40,952 nt of DNA from an uncultured Mycoplasmatota bacterium (GCA_946528555.1 CAMMYS010000021.1:1-40952), one strand, 5' to 3'. Shown: positions 32,616 to 40,952, counted from the stretch's first letter. The notes: generated from the letters alone by a model not told the origin. Numbers and translations: made by a program.

Positions 32616-33692
32616 TTATGGATTATTAGCTCTATAATCATCAAGGCCTAAAACAATTGTATATGATAAATCAGTTCCTGATGCATTATTTTCACAATCA
32701 ATGTCTTGTCCTTCAACCCACATATAAACTCTAACTTTAGTAATTCCTGCAGCTAGGTTGCTAAATAATACTGGGTAGTGACCTGCTGTTGCACTTCCTG
32801 TTCCAGTTATATATTTAAATCCAGAAGCTGTAGTATTGAAAGCAGCATCAGTCTTAATAATTGAAGACCAAGATTGTAAGAAATTACCACCAGGGGTAGC
32901 AAGTACTGGAGGGTTAGTACTTGTTAATGCTACGCTTGTAACTGCTCCATTAACTCCATAATATGGAACTGGTGCAGCACCTGTTTGAGTTGGTGTTGCA
33001 GGGTTTGTTGATCCTGTAAAGCCATAATATGTAGTTGCATTTGCAATTCCGTTTGCAGTGTGAGTGTCATAGTTTGGTTCAACAATAGTAATTCCTGAAC
33101 CACTCATTAATGCTTGTGCAGCTGATGATGTAGCTGTAGATGCAACATTACCTTCATTTACAAATCCATATCTAGCAGCATTTTGTAATCCTTTATCTTC
33201 TGATCCAGTTTTTGTAACTACACCACTACCACCTTGTAGGTAAATATTTGAAGGTGTATCAACTTTTAAGAAGATATCAAATACAACATATTGGTTACTA
33301 GCATCTGTAATAGCAGTTGTAGTAAGTGCCATGTTACCACCAGCATCACCTTCAACTTTTCCACTATAGAAATTTGCTAAACCTGATGTAACAGTACCAG
33401 CAGTTGAAACTGGTGCCATAGTAGTTAATAAATGGTTATCAGCATCTGTGTAAGTTGCTGATGCACCTGATAAGTCAGCATTTGATAGAACTGCCTTCCA
33501 AGTTATAGCATCTGCAGAGATTTGTAAACCAGATGTTGCTGCAATATTAACATTGATAGTACTAATAGAAACTGTTCTGTTTGATGTGAACCATGCATAT
33601 GTTGCTGTTGATAACATTACAATTGTTAAAAATAGTAACAATACAAGAGATCTTAATCTGTTTCTTCTTTTCTTATTATTTGTTTTGCTCAT
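32616..33692 (-). CDS. Exported Ala/Thr/Gly-rich TasA-like protein, candidate major subunit
   Basis: A 358-aa protein with a basic start (KKRRNRLR), a hydrophobic signal (17-30), the site STATYA-WFTSNRT as in other TasA-like members, then STINVNIAATSGLQIS. The body is unusually rich in Ala, Thr, Gly, Asn and Ser, with Cys only once (DCEN). The C-terminal strand KVRVYMWVEGQDIDCEN and following residues match the end of the upstream protein (RITVVVWIEGDDPECLDN), so the two are relatives. The base composition is less A+T-rich than its neighbours, compatible with high expression or transfer. ATGA overlap with the upstream gene; strong terminator after it. Confidence 0.7.
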   Translation of the reverse strand: MSKTNNKKRRNRLRSLVLLLFLTIVMLSTATYAWFTSNRTVSISTINVNIAATSGLQISADAITWKAVLSNADLSGASATYTDADNHLLTTMAPVSTAGTVTSGLANFYSGKVEGDAGGNMALTTTAITDASNQYVVFDIFLKVDTPSNIYLQGGSGVVTKTGSEDKGLQNAARYGFVNEGNVASTATSSAAQALMSGSGITIVEPNYDTHTANGIANATTYYGFTGSTNPATPTQTGAAPVPYYGVNGAVTSVALTSTNPPVLATPGGNFLQSWSSIIKTDAAFNTTASGFKYITGTGSATAGHYPVLFSNLAAGITKVRVYMWVEGQDIDCENNASGTDLSYTIVLGLDDYRANNP

Positions 33693-34462
33693 AAAGCACT
33701 CTCCTTATCTTTTATACTTTCTTCAGTATGTTCTTCTGTAATCTTCATGTCTAATCTCACTTGTCCACCAATCAAGTTATCTAGGCATTCTGGGTCATCC
33801 CCTTCAATCCATACAACTACAGTAATACGATCTAAATCGCCTGGTTGCATATTTGCCCTTTTTTGTAAAATTATTGTGCCATCACCATCTGTTCTAAATG
33901 GTACTGTTTTTTCTTGGCAAGTATTGCCTCTAGTTGCACCATATAGAGCACATTCAGCACTACCATCTAGTGGACTAGCTTTTGCATATACTGTTTTTTC
34001 TTTATTTACGATAATCATTATTCTTAATGCTTCATCAGCATTCTTTATAACATCTCCCATCGCAACAGTATACCAATAATTAAACACTAACTCTCCTTGA
34101 TTTTCAATGAAAAATGTATAAGCAATATAGTTATCTCCATTATGTGATCCTTCAGACTCAATATCAATATTGGCTGGTAACCACTTCATAGAAATATTAT
34201 CCATAAATTGAACATCCTCGGCCGTCAATCTTCTTTTCGGCATAGGATCGTTCCTGCTCTCATACATTGCTAAACCACTGTATAGCATATCATTGTTATC
34301 AATGGATACTGAGAAACTACCATCACTGAAAAAGACTTTTAGGACAAGGTATATCACTATAAGTACAAGCAATAGTATTAGTAATGCTAGCCTAATGTAT
34401 TTACCCATTTTATGCCAGTTTCTAATTCTATCGGCCTTTACTACGACATCACCCTTTGCCAT
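33689..34462 (-). CDS. Membrane-anchored relative of the 358-aa protein
   Basis: A 257-aa protein: basic start (MAKGDVVVKADRIRN), a long membrane helix (24-48), then a beta-rich ectodomain with LTAEDVQFMDNISMKWLP, FFIENQGELVFNYWYTVAMG, and the closing WIEGDDPECLDNLIGG motif shared with the 358-aa protein. Three Cys, two close together (CALYGATRGNTC). No YA-[KW] cleavage site is seen, so it probably stays anchored. The frame is open to a TTG at 34477, but AAAGGAG lies there as ribosome-binding site for the ATG at 34462. Ends with the ATGA overlap that starts the 358-aa gene; could be the base of a fibre (inference). Confidence 0.65.
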   Translation of the reverse strand: MAKGDVVVKADRIRNWHKMGKYIRLALLILLLVLIVIYLVLKVFFSDGSFSVSIDNNDMLYSGLAMYESRNDPMPKRRLTAEDVQFMDNISMKWLPANIDIESEGSHNGDNYIAYTFFIENQGELVFNYWYTVAMGDVIKNADEALRIMIIVNKEKTVYAKASPLDGSAECALYGATRGNTCQEKTVPFRTDGDGTIILQKRANMQPGDLDRITVVVWIEGDDPECLDNLIGGQVRLDMKITEEHTEESIKDKESAL

Positions 34463-34518
34463 AATCACTCCTTTCAATCATAGTAGTACAATATGATTTC
34501 ACCTATCATACTGACTTA

Positions 34519-34547
34519 ATTATAAAAAAATTAATGATAAAAAGCAA
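34519..34547 (-). promoter_or_regulatory. Promoter of the 262/358-aa pair
   Basis: TTGCTT (34547-34542), a 17-base spacer and perfect TATAAT (34524-34519), about 55 bases before the ATG at 34462. It lies right after the htpG terminator. The long untranslated leader holds no clear hairpin. Confidence 0.55.
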
Positions 34548-34557
34548 TACCCTAAAT

Positions 34558-34582
34558 AAAAAAAGTGTATTAAAACACTTTT
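34558..34582 (-). terminator. htpG terminator
   Basis: Hairpin AAAAAAGTGT/ACACTTTTTT with a short loop directly after the htpG stop codon; the T run is part of the second arm and continues on the minus strand. Confidence 0.75.
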
Positions 34583-36454
34583 TTATTTTGATATTAAATC
34601 ACATATTAAATTTGATATTTCTGTTGGATTATCCAAAGGTAATCCTTCAATTAATCTAGCTTCAGAATAAAGAATTTTAGAATAATCCTTTAATTTATCT
34701 TTATCATTCTTATATAAATCCTTTAATTTATCAACTATTGGATGGTTTTCATTTATTTCTAAAACTAATTCTGCTTTTTGACCATTATCTATAGGCATTG
34801 CATTGAATACTTTCTCCATTTGAGTACTTATAACACCTTGAGTTGATAAGAATACTGGATGTGATGAAATTTTATTAGTCAATTTTACGTCAACTACTTC
34901 ACCATTTAAACATTCTTTCATAAAATCTAAAATATCTTTAGATTCTTCATTAGCTTTTTTAGTATTTTCTTTTTCTTCTTTAGTTTCTAAATCTAGAGAA
35001 TTATCACTAACATTCTTAAATGGTTTTTCATCATATTTTTCAAGTACTTGTAGTGCAAATTCATCTACATTACCAATTAAATACAAGATATCAAACTTCT
35101 TATTTTTAACTTGTTCAATTTGTGGTAAAGCATCAATTTTATCATAACTTTCACCACATGCATAATATATTTCTTTTTGTGATTTTGGCATATTAGATAC
35201 ATATTCATCAAGAGTAATTAACTCTTTTTTATTAGATGAATAGAACATCAATAAATCTTTTAATTTATCTTTATTCATACCATACATATCATAAACGCCA
35301 TATTTAATTTGAGTACCAAATACATCAAAGAACTTCTTATATTTTTCTGGTTCTTCTTTCATCATATTTAGTAATTCATTATGTATTTTAGTTTCTAAAG
35401 ATTTAGCTATTGCTACTACTTTTTTATCATTTTGAAGTGTTTCACGTGATATATTTAATGATAAATCATCACTATCTACTACACCTTTCACAAAACTATA
35501 ATAATCTGGTAATAATTCTTCACATTTATCCATTATTAGAACACCATTAGTATAAAGTTCTAATCCTTTTTTATACTCTTTATAATAATAATCAAATGGT
35601 GCATGAGAAGGAATAAATAGCAATGATTTATATTCAACTAAACCTTCTACATTATTGTGAATTACTTTTAATGGATTTTCACTATCCATAAACTTAGAAG
35701 TATAAAAATTATTATATTCTTCCTCAGTAATAGTTTTTTTATCTTTCTTCCATAAAGGAATCATAGAGTTTAATGTAACTTCTTCAACATAATCCTCATA
35801 TTCTTTATCAGAACCTTCTTTAAGTCTACTATTAGTTACTTCCATATTAATTGGGTATCTAATATAATCACTATATTTTTTAACAATTCTTCTAATAGTA
35901 TATTCATCTAAGAATGTTGAATAATCTTCATCCTCAGCATCATCTTTTAAATATAATGTTATTTCTGTTCCAGGATGATCTTTTCTACTTTTTTCTAAAG
36001 TATAACCATCTACTCCTTCACTAGTCCATAAATATGCATCTTCACTTCCAGCTTTTCTTGTTAATACTTCAACTCTTTTAGCAACCATAAATGCACTATA
36101 GAAACCTACTCCAAATTGACCAATAATTTCACTATCTTTTTCTTGGCTTTCTTTAAATCTTAAAGATCCTGATTCAGCAATAGTTCCTAAATTATCTTCT
36201 AGTTCAGATTCGTCCATTCCTATTCCATTATCTTTAATAATTAATTTTCTTTCTTTTTCATCTCTTTCAATAAAGATTTTTGGATTACTAGCATCTAAAT
36301 CTTTATTAGTTAGTGACAAATATGATAATTTATCCAAAGCATCACTAGCATTTGATATTAACTCCCTTAAAAAGATTTCCTTGTTAGTATAAATGGAATT
36401 TATCATTAAATCCAATACTCTTTTTGATGATGATTTAAATTCTTTCTTTTTCAT
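34583..36454 (-). CDS. htpG: Molecular chaperone HtpG (Hsp90)
   Basis: A 623-aa cytoplasmic ATP-dependent chaperone, near the normal family length. The GHKL ATPase domain is at the N-terminus with EIFLRELISNASDALDKL (the ATP-binding Glu and Asn), DNGIGMDESEL, the lid LGTIAESGS and QFGVGFYSAFMV. The middle domain carries LNISRETLQ, whose Arg contacts ATP, and the C-terminal dimer domain is complete. Start ATG at 36454 with GAGG before it. It has its own promoter overlapped by a CIRCE element, so it should be repressed by HrcA. No dnaK or groEL gene is in this window. Confidence 0.97.
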   Translation of the reverse strand: MKKKEFKSSSKRVLDLMINSIYTNKEIFLRELISNASDALDKLSYLSLTNKDLDASNPKIFIERDEKERKLIIKDNGIGMDESELEDNLGTIAESGSLRFKESQEKDSEIIGQFGVGFYSAFMVAKRVEVLTRKAGSEDAYLWTSEGVDGYTLEKSRKDHPGTEITLYLKDDAEDEDYSTFLDEYTIRRIVKKYSDYIRYPINMEVTNSRLKEGSDKEYEDYVEEVTLNSMIPLWKKDKKTITEEEYNNFYTSKFMDSENPLKVIHNNVEGLVEYKSLLFIPSHAPFDYYYKEYKKGLELYTNGVLIMDKCEELLPDYYSFVKGVVDSDDLSLNISRETLQNDKKVVAIAKSLETKIHNELLNMMKEEPEKYKKFFDVFGTQIKYGVYDMYGMNKDKLKDLLMFYSSNKKELITLDEYVSNMPKSQKEIYYACGESYDKIDALPQIEQVKNKKFDILYLIGNVDEFALQVLEKYDEKPFKNVSDNSLDLETKEEKENTKKANEESKDILDFMKECLNGEVVDVKLTNKISSHPVFLSTQGVISTQMEKVFNAMPIDNGQKAELVLEINENHPIVDKLKDLYKNDKDKLKDYSKILYSEARLIEGLPLDNPTEISNLICDLISK

Positions 36455-36475
36455 AATTCCTCACTTTCAAAAAAT

Positions 36476-36504
36476 ATTCTAATACTAAAATTAGCACTTG
36501 TCAA
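36476..36504 (-). promoter_or_regulatory. htpG promoter (sigma-A type)
   Basis: TTGACA (36504-36499), exactly 17 bases, TAGAAT (36481-36476). The -35 box is inside the CIRCE element, partly in its spacer and partly in the arm. Confidence 0.75.
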
Positions 36505-36517
36505 TACCAAGTGCTAA
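36491..36517 (-). promoter_or_regulatory. CIRCE element (HrcA operator)
   Basis: Perfect inverted repeat TTAGCACTT - 9 bases - AAGTGCTAA, against the consensus TTAGCACTC-N9-GAGTGCTAA (one matched change in each arm). It overlaps the htpG -35 box and lies 36 bases upstream of the start codon. HrcA binding here would block the promoter until heat stress. Confidence 0.9.
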
Positions 36518-36538
36518 TTATTATCTTTTTATAAATTT

Positions 36539-36904
36539 TTAATCGTTTAAATCTAATTCAGTACCATTTTCAACGGTTTCGTTTGTCTCATTTACATCAT
36601 CTTCAATAGTATTATTCTCTATTTCTGTTTCATTAGTTTCATTTATTTCTTGAGTTTTATTCTCTTCAACAACTGTTTCATTCTTTATTGGTGGATTATA
36701 ATTAACTGGTTGATTTTCATCATTAAAGAATTTATTTTTTACATAAAAGAAACCAACTGATCCAATTAATAATACTAAAAGGAAAACTATAATAAACTTT
36801 CCACTTGATTGTTGTGCTTCTTCAGGTGTTTGAACATGCTCAGTAGTTGGTTCAGAACTCACTTGAACTGCTTCAGTTACTGCTTCTGTACTTTCTTCTC
36901 TCAT
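36539..36904 (-). CDS. 121-aa single-pass protein with NET-rich tail
   Basis: A Thr/Glu/Val-rich start (STEAVTEAVQ, SEPTTEHVQTPEE), one membrane helix (37-56), KNK and then an acidic tail with repeated Asn-Glu-Thr (NETVVEENKT, NETNETEIENN, NETNETVENGT). The tail resembles the linker at 175-300 of the giant protein. Topology by analogy is N-in/C-out. Start is just after the addA stop, with GGAGG in the gap, so it is co-transcribed with addAB though nothing in it suggests DNA repair. No family recognised. Confidence 0.65.
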   Translation of the reverse strand: MREESTEAVTEAVQVSSEPTTEHVQTPEEAQQSSGKFIIVFLLVLLIGSVGFFYVKNKFFNDENQPVNYNPPIKNETVVEENKTQEINETNETEIENNTIEDDVNETNETVENGTELDLND

Positions 36905-36915
36905 ATTCTTTCCTC

Positions 36916-39900
36916 CTATATTTTTAAGATGTTTCCATCAATTATTGAATATAAGTAAGTATTAACTTTTTTATTAGAAATACTTTCAATATATTCTTTA
37001 TAACCTTCTAGCTGCTTTTTATAATCATCATTTGATACATTTTTTAATTTATAATCAATTATATCAATATGATCATTATATTCTAGCATCAAATCTATTA
37101 TACCATGATATTTAACATTATCCTTTAAATAAATAAACTCATATTCATGATATATATTCGCATTATTAACATTTTTTAATAAATCATTATTTAAAAATGC
37201 ATCTATTTTTTCTCTAATAAATTTATCTTTTATAATACTTGAATCATAATTTTTAAAATCTAAATATTCTAATATTTCATGTATTTCTGTACCAAAAGCC
37301 ATATTATTATGCTTTTCTTTATTAACAATACTTATATTTTCATGTGAAAAATGTTTTTCTTCAATACTATTAGATTCTATATTTATTTCTTTTACATCAA
37401 AAGTTTTATCTGAAGAAATAGCTTCTTTTTTATTTTCTTTTTTAAATAGATATTTTTTTGTTAATTGTAAATCTTTTATGTTTATATAATTTAAATATTT
37501 GTCCAAATCTTCTGTACAGCAATAAATAATATCTGATAATTTCATAAATTTTAATCTTTTTTCATCTATTACTGTTCCATTATTATTTTTATCATTTTTA
37601 ATACTTTCTTTTTTAGGCAAAAGAATAATCATCTTTTCTCTTGCTCTTGTTAAAGCAACATATAACAATCTAATCTTTTCACTAATTTCTTCTTTTAGAA
37701 ATTCATTCATAAATAAATCTTTTATTACACTAGAATTAGTATCTTCTAAATTAGATGGAATCATAATACCATATTTATTATCAACAAGTATTTTTGATTT
37801 AACATCCATTAAATTAAATTTATGATCTAAATCAGCAAAATAACATATTGGATATTCTAATCCTTTTGATTTATGAATAGTCATTATTTTTACAGAATCT
37901 GAACTATTTTGTCTATTTTCATAACTGATATCTATTCCTTCTTTTATAACACTATTTAAATAATCTCTAAATTCATATATTGAATAACCTTTGTTATTAA
38001 ATTCTGTTGATAAATTATATATAGTACTCATTCTCATATTAACATCATCATAATTACCAATTTTATTTAATTTATTATAAAAATCTGTTATATCAAGAAT
38101 TTTTAATAGTAAATTCCCAGAACTAATTGAATTTATTGAATCTATATTTGAAAAATCTTTATATATTTTACTCTCTTCAAATTTATTATTTACAAATATA
38201 TCAAATAATTCTTCATCACTACATTCATATAAGAAACTTCTACCTATACTCATAAAATCATATTTGAAATCAACATTAAAATCTTTATCATTTATTCTTA
38301 TAATAAAATCAATAATATTCTTTATTAAATAAATATCAGTTCCAGATGTAAGTGTTTCATTTTTTAAAATAGATAGTGGTATACCTAAATATTCAAATAT
38401 TTTTTTATAATCATCAAAATATTTACTTCTATCTAATATAATTACAAAATCATTATAAGTAGCATCTCTCATTTGAGATGTTTTTTTATCAAATACTTTT
38501 AATTTATTTTTTATTTTATCTTTTATATCTTTAGCAATAGCAAATATTTCTATTTCATAATTAGAGAATACTTTTTCTTCATCTGTATCATATTCAATTA
38601 TTTGCATATCATAATTAATATTGTCTTTATTTTCATCATATGAAGTATTTCCATATATCATTTCATGAGTCTCTTTGTATTCAGCACCACCAATATTATT
38701 ATCCATTACTAAATCAAATAAATCATTTATTCCTTTAAGAACTTCACTTCTACTTCTAAAGTTCTTTAATAAGTCTATTTTTCTACCACCATTATTATTT
38801 GAATAATTATCATATTTTTCTTTAAATATACTTGGATTAGAACCATTAAATCTATATATAGATTGTTTTATGTCTCCAACCATATATACATTATTATTCT
38901 CAATTAATTTAATAAACTTATCTTGAATATCATTAGTATCTTGATATTCATCAATCATTATTTCTTTAAATGAATATTTTATTTCATCTCTAATATCTTC
39001 ATTTTCTGATACTACTTTTATAGCATTAAAAGCTATATCTTTGAATGTATATAGATCGTTTTCTAATTTATAATAACTTAATCTTTCAATATATTTTTGT
39101 ATTATATCTAAAATACACATAATATAATCTTTTGAAGATAATATATCATTATAAATTGTTTCTTTATTTCCATATTTTCCCATAGAAAATAATTCATCTA
39201 ATAAGCCTTTTAATTCTTCTTTATAAGATTTAGATTCTTCTGAGCTTCCTCTTGGTACTGGAGGAAGTTTTACTTTAGAAAATGTGTATAAGTTGTCAAA
39301 ATCAGTAGATAAAATACTCTCACATGTTAAATATAATTTATCTGCATAATCAGAATCAAAGTAATAATTAGCATCTTCTAAATAATCTTTAATATAATTT
39401 TGCTTGTTGATAAATAACTTTTCATATTCATTAATAATTGTATTTATATTGTCTTTTTCATAATAATTATTTCTTAAATTGTTGATAAATTGTTCACTAT
39501 TAATATTTGAATCTATATTTTTAGCAAGTCTTAATATTAATTTTCTAAATTCATTATCATTTTTAATACAATATTTTTTTATTAAAGATGTAAATATATC
39601 AGATGGATTTTGGTACATTTCTTCAAATATCTCATCCATTATTCTTTGTTCTTGCAAATTAATAATTGATTCATCTGTTATATCAACACTCTTAGGTATG
39701 TTTAATAAATAATGATACTTTTTAACTATGCTTAATGCATAACTATCAAATGTAGTTATATATGCAGAATCAAGTAAACTTAGTTCTTTTGATAATTCTT
39801 TTCGTGATGAAATATTTTTTCTAATTCTACTTTTCATTTCTTCAGCAGCTGCTTTTGTAAAAGTTAAAATTAATAATTCATTTACGTGAGTACCATTTAA

Positions 39901-40020
39901 TACTTTTTGTAATACTCTTTCAGATAATACAGCTGTTTTTCCACTTCCTGCACCTGCACTAACTATAATATTTGATCCACTATCATATATAGCTTGTTCT
40001 TGTTCTTTAGTCCATGCCAT
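36916..40020 (-). CDS. addA: AddA helicase-nuclease subunit
   Basis: A 1034-aa protein, smaller than the ~1230 residues of B. subtilis AddA. It is a UvrD/RecB-like superfamily 1A helicase with a C-terminal nuclease, working with AddB in double-strand break processing. Seen: Q-motif WTKEQEQAI, Walker A AGAGSGKTA (22-30), motif II MIDEYQDTND, GDIKQSIYRFNG (motif III), IMTIHKSKGLEYP (motif V) and LLYVALTRARE (motif VI). The nuclease domain near the end has FGTEIHEILEY, GIIDLML and IDIIDYKLK, the PD-(D/E)xK set. The ATG at 40020 is chosen: the upstream in-frame ATG at 40035 overlaps its GGAGGTG ribosome-binding site. The addB stop overlaps this start. Confidence 0.95.
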   Translation of the reverse strand: MAWTKEQEQAIYDSGSNIIVSAGAGSGKTAVLSERVLQKVLNGTHVNELLILTFTKAAAEEMKSRIRKNISSRKELSKELSLLDSAYITTFDSYALSIVKKYHYLLNIPKSVDITDESIINLQEQRIMDEIFEEMYQNPSDIFTSLIKKYCIKNDNEFRKLILRLAKNIDSNINSEQFINNLRNNYYEKDNINTIINEYEKLFINKQNYIKDYLEDANYYFDSDYADKLYLTCESILSTDFDNLYTFSKVKLPPVPRGSSEESKSYKEELKGLLDELFSMGKYGNKETIYNDILSSKDYIMCILDIIQKYIERLSYYKLENDLYTFKDIAFNAIKVVSENEDIRDEIKYSFKEIMIDEYQDTNDIQDKFIKLIENNNVYMVGDIKQSIYRFNGSNPSIFKEKYDNYSNNNGGRKIDLLKNFRSRSEVLKGINDLFDLVMDNNIGGAEYKETHEMIYGNTSYDENKDNINYDMQIIEYDTDEEKVFSNYEIEIFAIAKDIKDKIKNKLKVFDKKTSQMRDATYNDFVIILDRSKYFDDYKKIFEYLGIPLSILKNETLTSGTDIYLIKNIIDFIIRINDKDFNVDFKYDFMSIGRSFLYECSDEELFDIFVNNKFEESKIYKDFSNIDSINSISSGNLLLKILDITDFYNKLNKIGNYDDVNMRMSTIYNLSTEFNNKGYSIYEFRDYLNSVIKEGIDISYENRQNSSDSVKIMTIHKSKGLEYPICYFADLDHKFNLMDVKSKILVDNKYGIMIPSNLEDTNSSVIKDLFMNEFLKEEISEKIRLLYVALTRAREKMIILLPKKESIKNDKNNNGTVIDEKRLKFMKLSDIIYCCTEDLDKYLNYINIKDLQLTKKYLFKKENKKEAISSDKTFDVKEINIESNSIEEKHFSHENISIVNKEKHNNMAFGTEIHEILEYLDFKNYDSSIIKDKFIREKIDAFLNNDLLKNVNNANIYHEYEFIYLKDNVKYHGIIDLMLEYNDHIDIIDYKLKNVSNDDYKKQLEGYKEYIESISNKKVNTYLYSIIDGNILKI

Positions 40021-40952
40021 TATTATCACCTCCAAAAAGATTTTCAGGTTTTACTAATGATACAATGTCATCATTTTTCATATAGCATATGTCTCTATAT
40101 TCACAAAATGCACACCCTTCATTTTTACCATCAATTTCTTTTGGATTAATATCAAACTTTGCATCTTTAATATTATAAGCTGCATTTCTAATATTTTTAT
40201 CTATTATTTTATTTAATAATTCTATTTCACTATTACTAATAACTTTTGAATAATTATAAAACCCATTATTAGTAGTTTTCATACTTTTAATAATATTTGA
40301 ATCATTATATGAAGTATCTACTTTAGAAAGAATATTAGTATCACTATTAGAATATCCTTGTAATTTTAATAATTCTTTCTTTTTATTAATATCTATTTCA
40401 TTATTTAGTATTTTTTGTAAATAGAAACCACCTATTTTTACATTTTGAATTATATTACTATTCTTTATTAAATATGCGTATATAGGTAATTGCATATCTA
40501 AACCATAAATAGTATTATTCAAATTTAGATTAGGATTACCAGTTTTATAATCTATAATAGCGCATACTATATCGCCATCAAAATCATCATATAAAATTTT
40601 ATCTACAAAGCCTTTAAATCTAATATGTAAATTCTTGTCAATTTCAATTATTATTTCTTTTTCATACATACTTTTCTTTAATTGTGTATAATTTAATTGA
40701 TTTTTTATAACATCTATTATTAAAACTAATTCATCTTTTAATATTTCTAAAAAGAATAAATCACTATTTGTAAACTCAAATTCTTTTTTATATTTTTGTA
40801 CTTCTCTATTCCATGCACTTTCATAGTCATAATTATCTACAAAACATTCTGATAATATTTTATGATATATATTACCTATAATAGTTTCAAAAGTTTGCTC
40901 ATATTTATTTAATTTTAAAATATTAGATAAGTAATATCTAAAAGCACACTGA
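40007..40952 (-). CDS. addB: AddB C-terminal part (nuclease with Fe-S cluster), partial
   Basis: The reading frame is open from the window edge to the TAA at 40007; the internal ATG at 40669 is not the start. The fragment is the AddB nuclease domain: CAFRYYLSNILKLNK near the window edge (first cluster cysteine), IIGNIYHKILSE (the conserved His), GFVDKIL and CAIIDYKTGN (PD-(D/E)xK), and CAFCEYRDIC close to the end, a C-x2-C-x5-C that completes the 4Fe-4S cluster known for AddB. About 315 codons are in the window; the helicase-like N-terminal part lies outside. Its last codons overlap addA by 14 bases. Confidence 0.92.
   Translation of the reverse strand, partial: QCAFRYYLSNILKLNKYEQTFETIIGNIYHKILSECFVDNYDYESAWNREVQKYKKEFEFTNSDLFFLEILKDELVLIIDVIKNQLNYTQLKKSMYEKEIIIEIDKNLHIRFKGFVDKILYDDFDGDIVCAIIDYKTGNPNLNLNNTIYGLDMQLPIYAYLIKNSNIIQNVKIGGFYLQKILNNEIDINKKKELLKLQGYSNSDTNILSKVDTSYNDSNIIKSMKTTNNGFYNYSKVISNSEIELLNKIIDKNIRNAAYNIKDAKFDINPKEIDGKNEGCAFCEYRDICYMKNDDIVSLVKPENLFGGDNNGMD

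Noticed and set aside
12120..34462. A prophage or integrated mobile element carrying the assembly locus
   Set aside because: No integrase, terminase, portal, transposase, tRNA-end duplication or flanking direct repeats were found in the window. Composition is uniform except for the 358-aa gene.
34293..34496. TTG start at 34477 for the anchored 257-aa protein (and similar extended starts at 13431, 20626, 21188, 40035)
   Set aside because: In each case the extension covers the Shine-Dalgarno sequence of an internal ATG that lies at a normal distance; the shorter start was used.
40007..40669. Treating the frame from the ATG at 40669 as a complete 220-aa gene
   Set aside because: The frame is open to the window edge, and the upstream part contains the AddB cysteine motif CAFRYYL and the conserved IYHKIL histidine. 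It is the end of addB.

Overview
The window comes from a low-GC, Gram-positive-type bacterium, most likely a gut-associated member of the Bacilli/Firmicutes (RF39/Erysipelotrichia-like by feel; this lineage call is inference). Supporting evidence is the strong A+T bias, AddAB instead of RecBCD, a CIRCE operator at htpG, an LtaS-like sulfatase, GGAGG ribosome-binding sites and SipW/TasA-type secretion. The genetic code is the standard one: many genes end in TGA, Trp is written TGG, and the only tRNA is tRNA-Trp(CCA). No outer-membrane genes are seen. Nearly everything is on the minus strand; only a glycosyltransferase pair (463-2159) and one TasA-like gene (12120-12701) are on the plus strand.

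Layout. 1-400: start of an unknown gene, tRNA-Trp and a 37-aa acidic protein. 463-2159: processive-type GT2 glycosyltransferase plus a small membrane protein. 2186-6847: envelope and housekeeping genes (TcaA-like membrane protein, LtaS-like sulfatase, NucA/EndA-type nuclease, Nudix hydrolase). 6886-11969: a tightly coupled operon in which an MFS transporter, two micro-membrane proteins (42 and 59 aa, in a stretch that otherwise looks empty), two paralogous SH3-like surface proteins and a small membrane protein overlap each other head to tail. 12120-34462: a large surface-assembly locus. 34583-40952: htpG under CIRCE, a NET-rich single-pass protein, addA, and the C-terminal part of addB.

The surface-assembly locus is the main point of interest. 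It encodes a 3236-aa secreted or anchored protein with about 40 YGGGN-type solenoid rungs; six small exported proteins with TasA/camelysin-like N-termini plus one longer membrane-anchored relative; three SipW-type signal peptidases, of which one has lost the catalytic Ser and His; a membrane-tethered McrB-clade AAA+ ATPase; a DUF2357 (McrC-like) partner with no visible nuclease domain; and three cytoplasmic-looking proteins I do not recognise (501, 328 and 33 aa). Terminators and promoters read by eye split it into at least three minus-strand units: 34462-32616, 32517-18619 and 18575-12742, with the plus-strand TasA-like gene facing them. My reading (inference) is a dedicated system that exports, processes and assembles a fibre or solenoid layer on the cell surface, energised or quality-controlled by a repurposed McrB/McrC-type ATPase pair.
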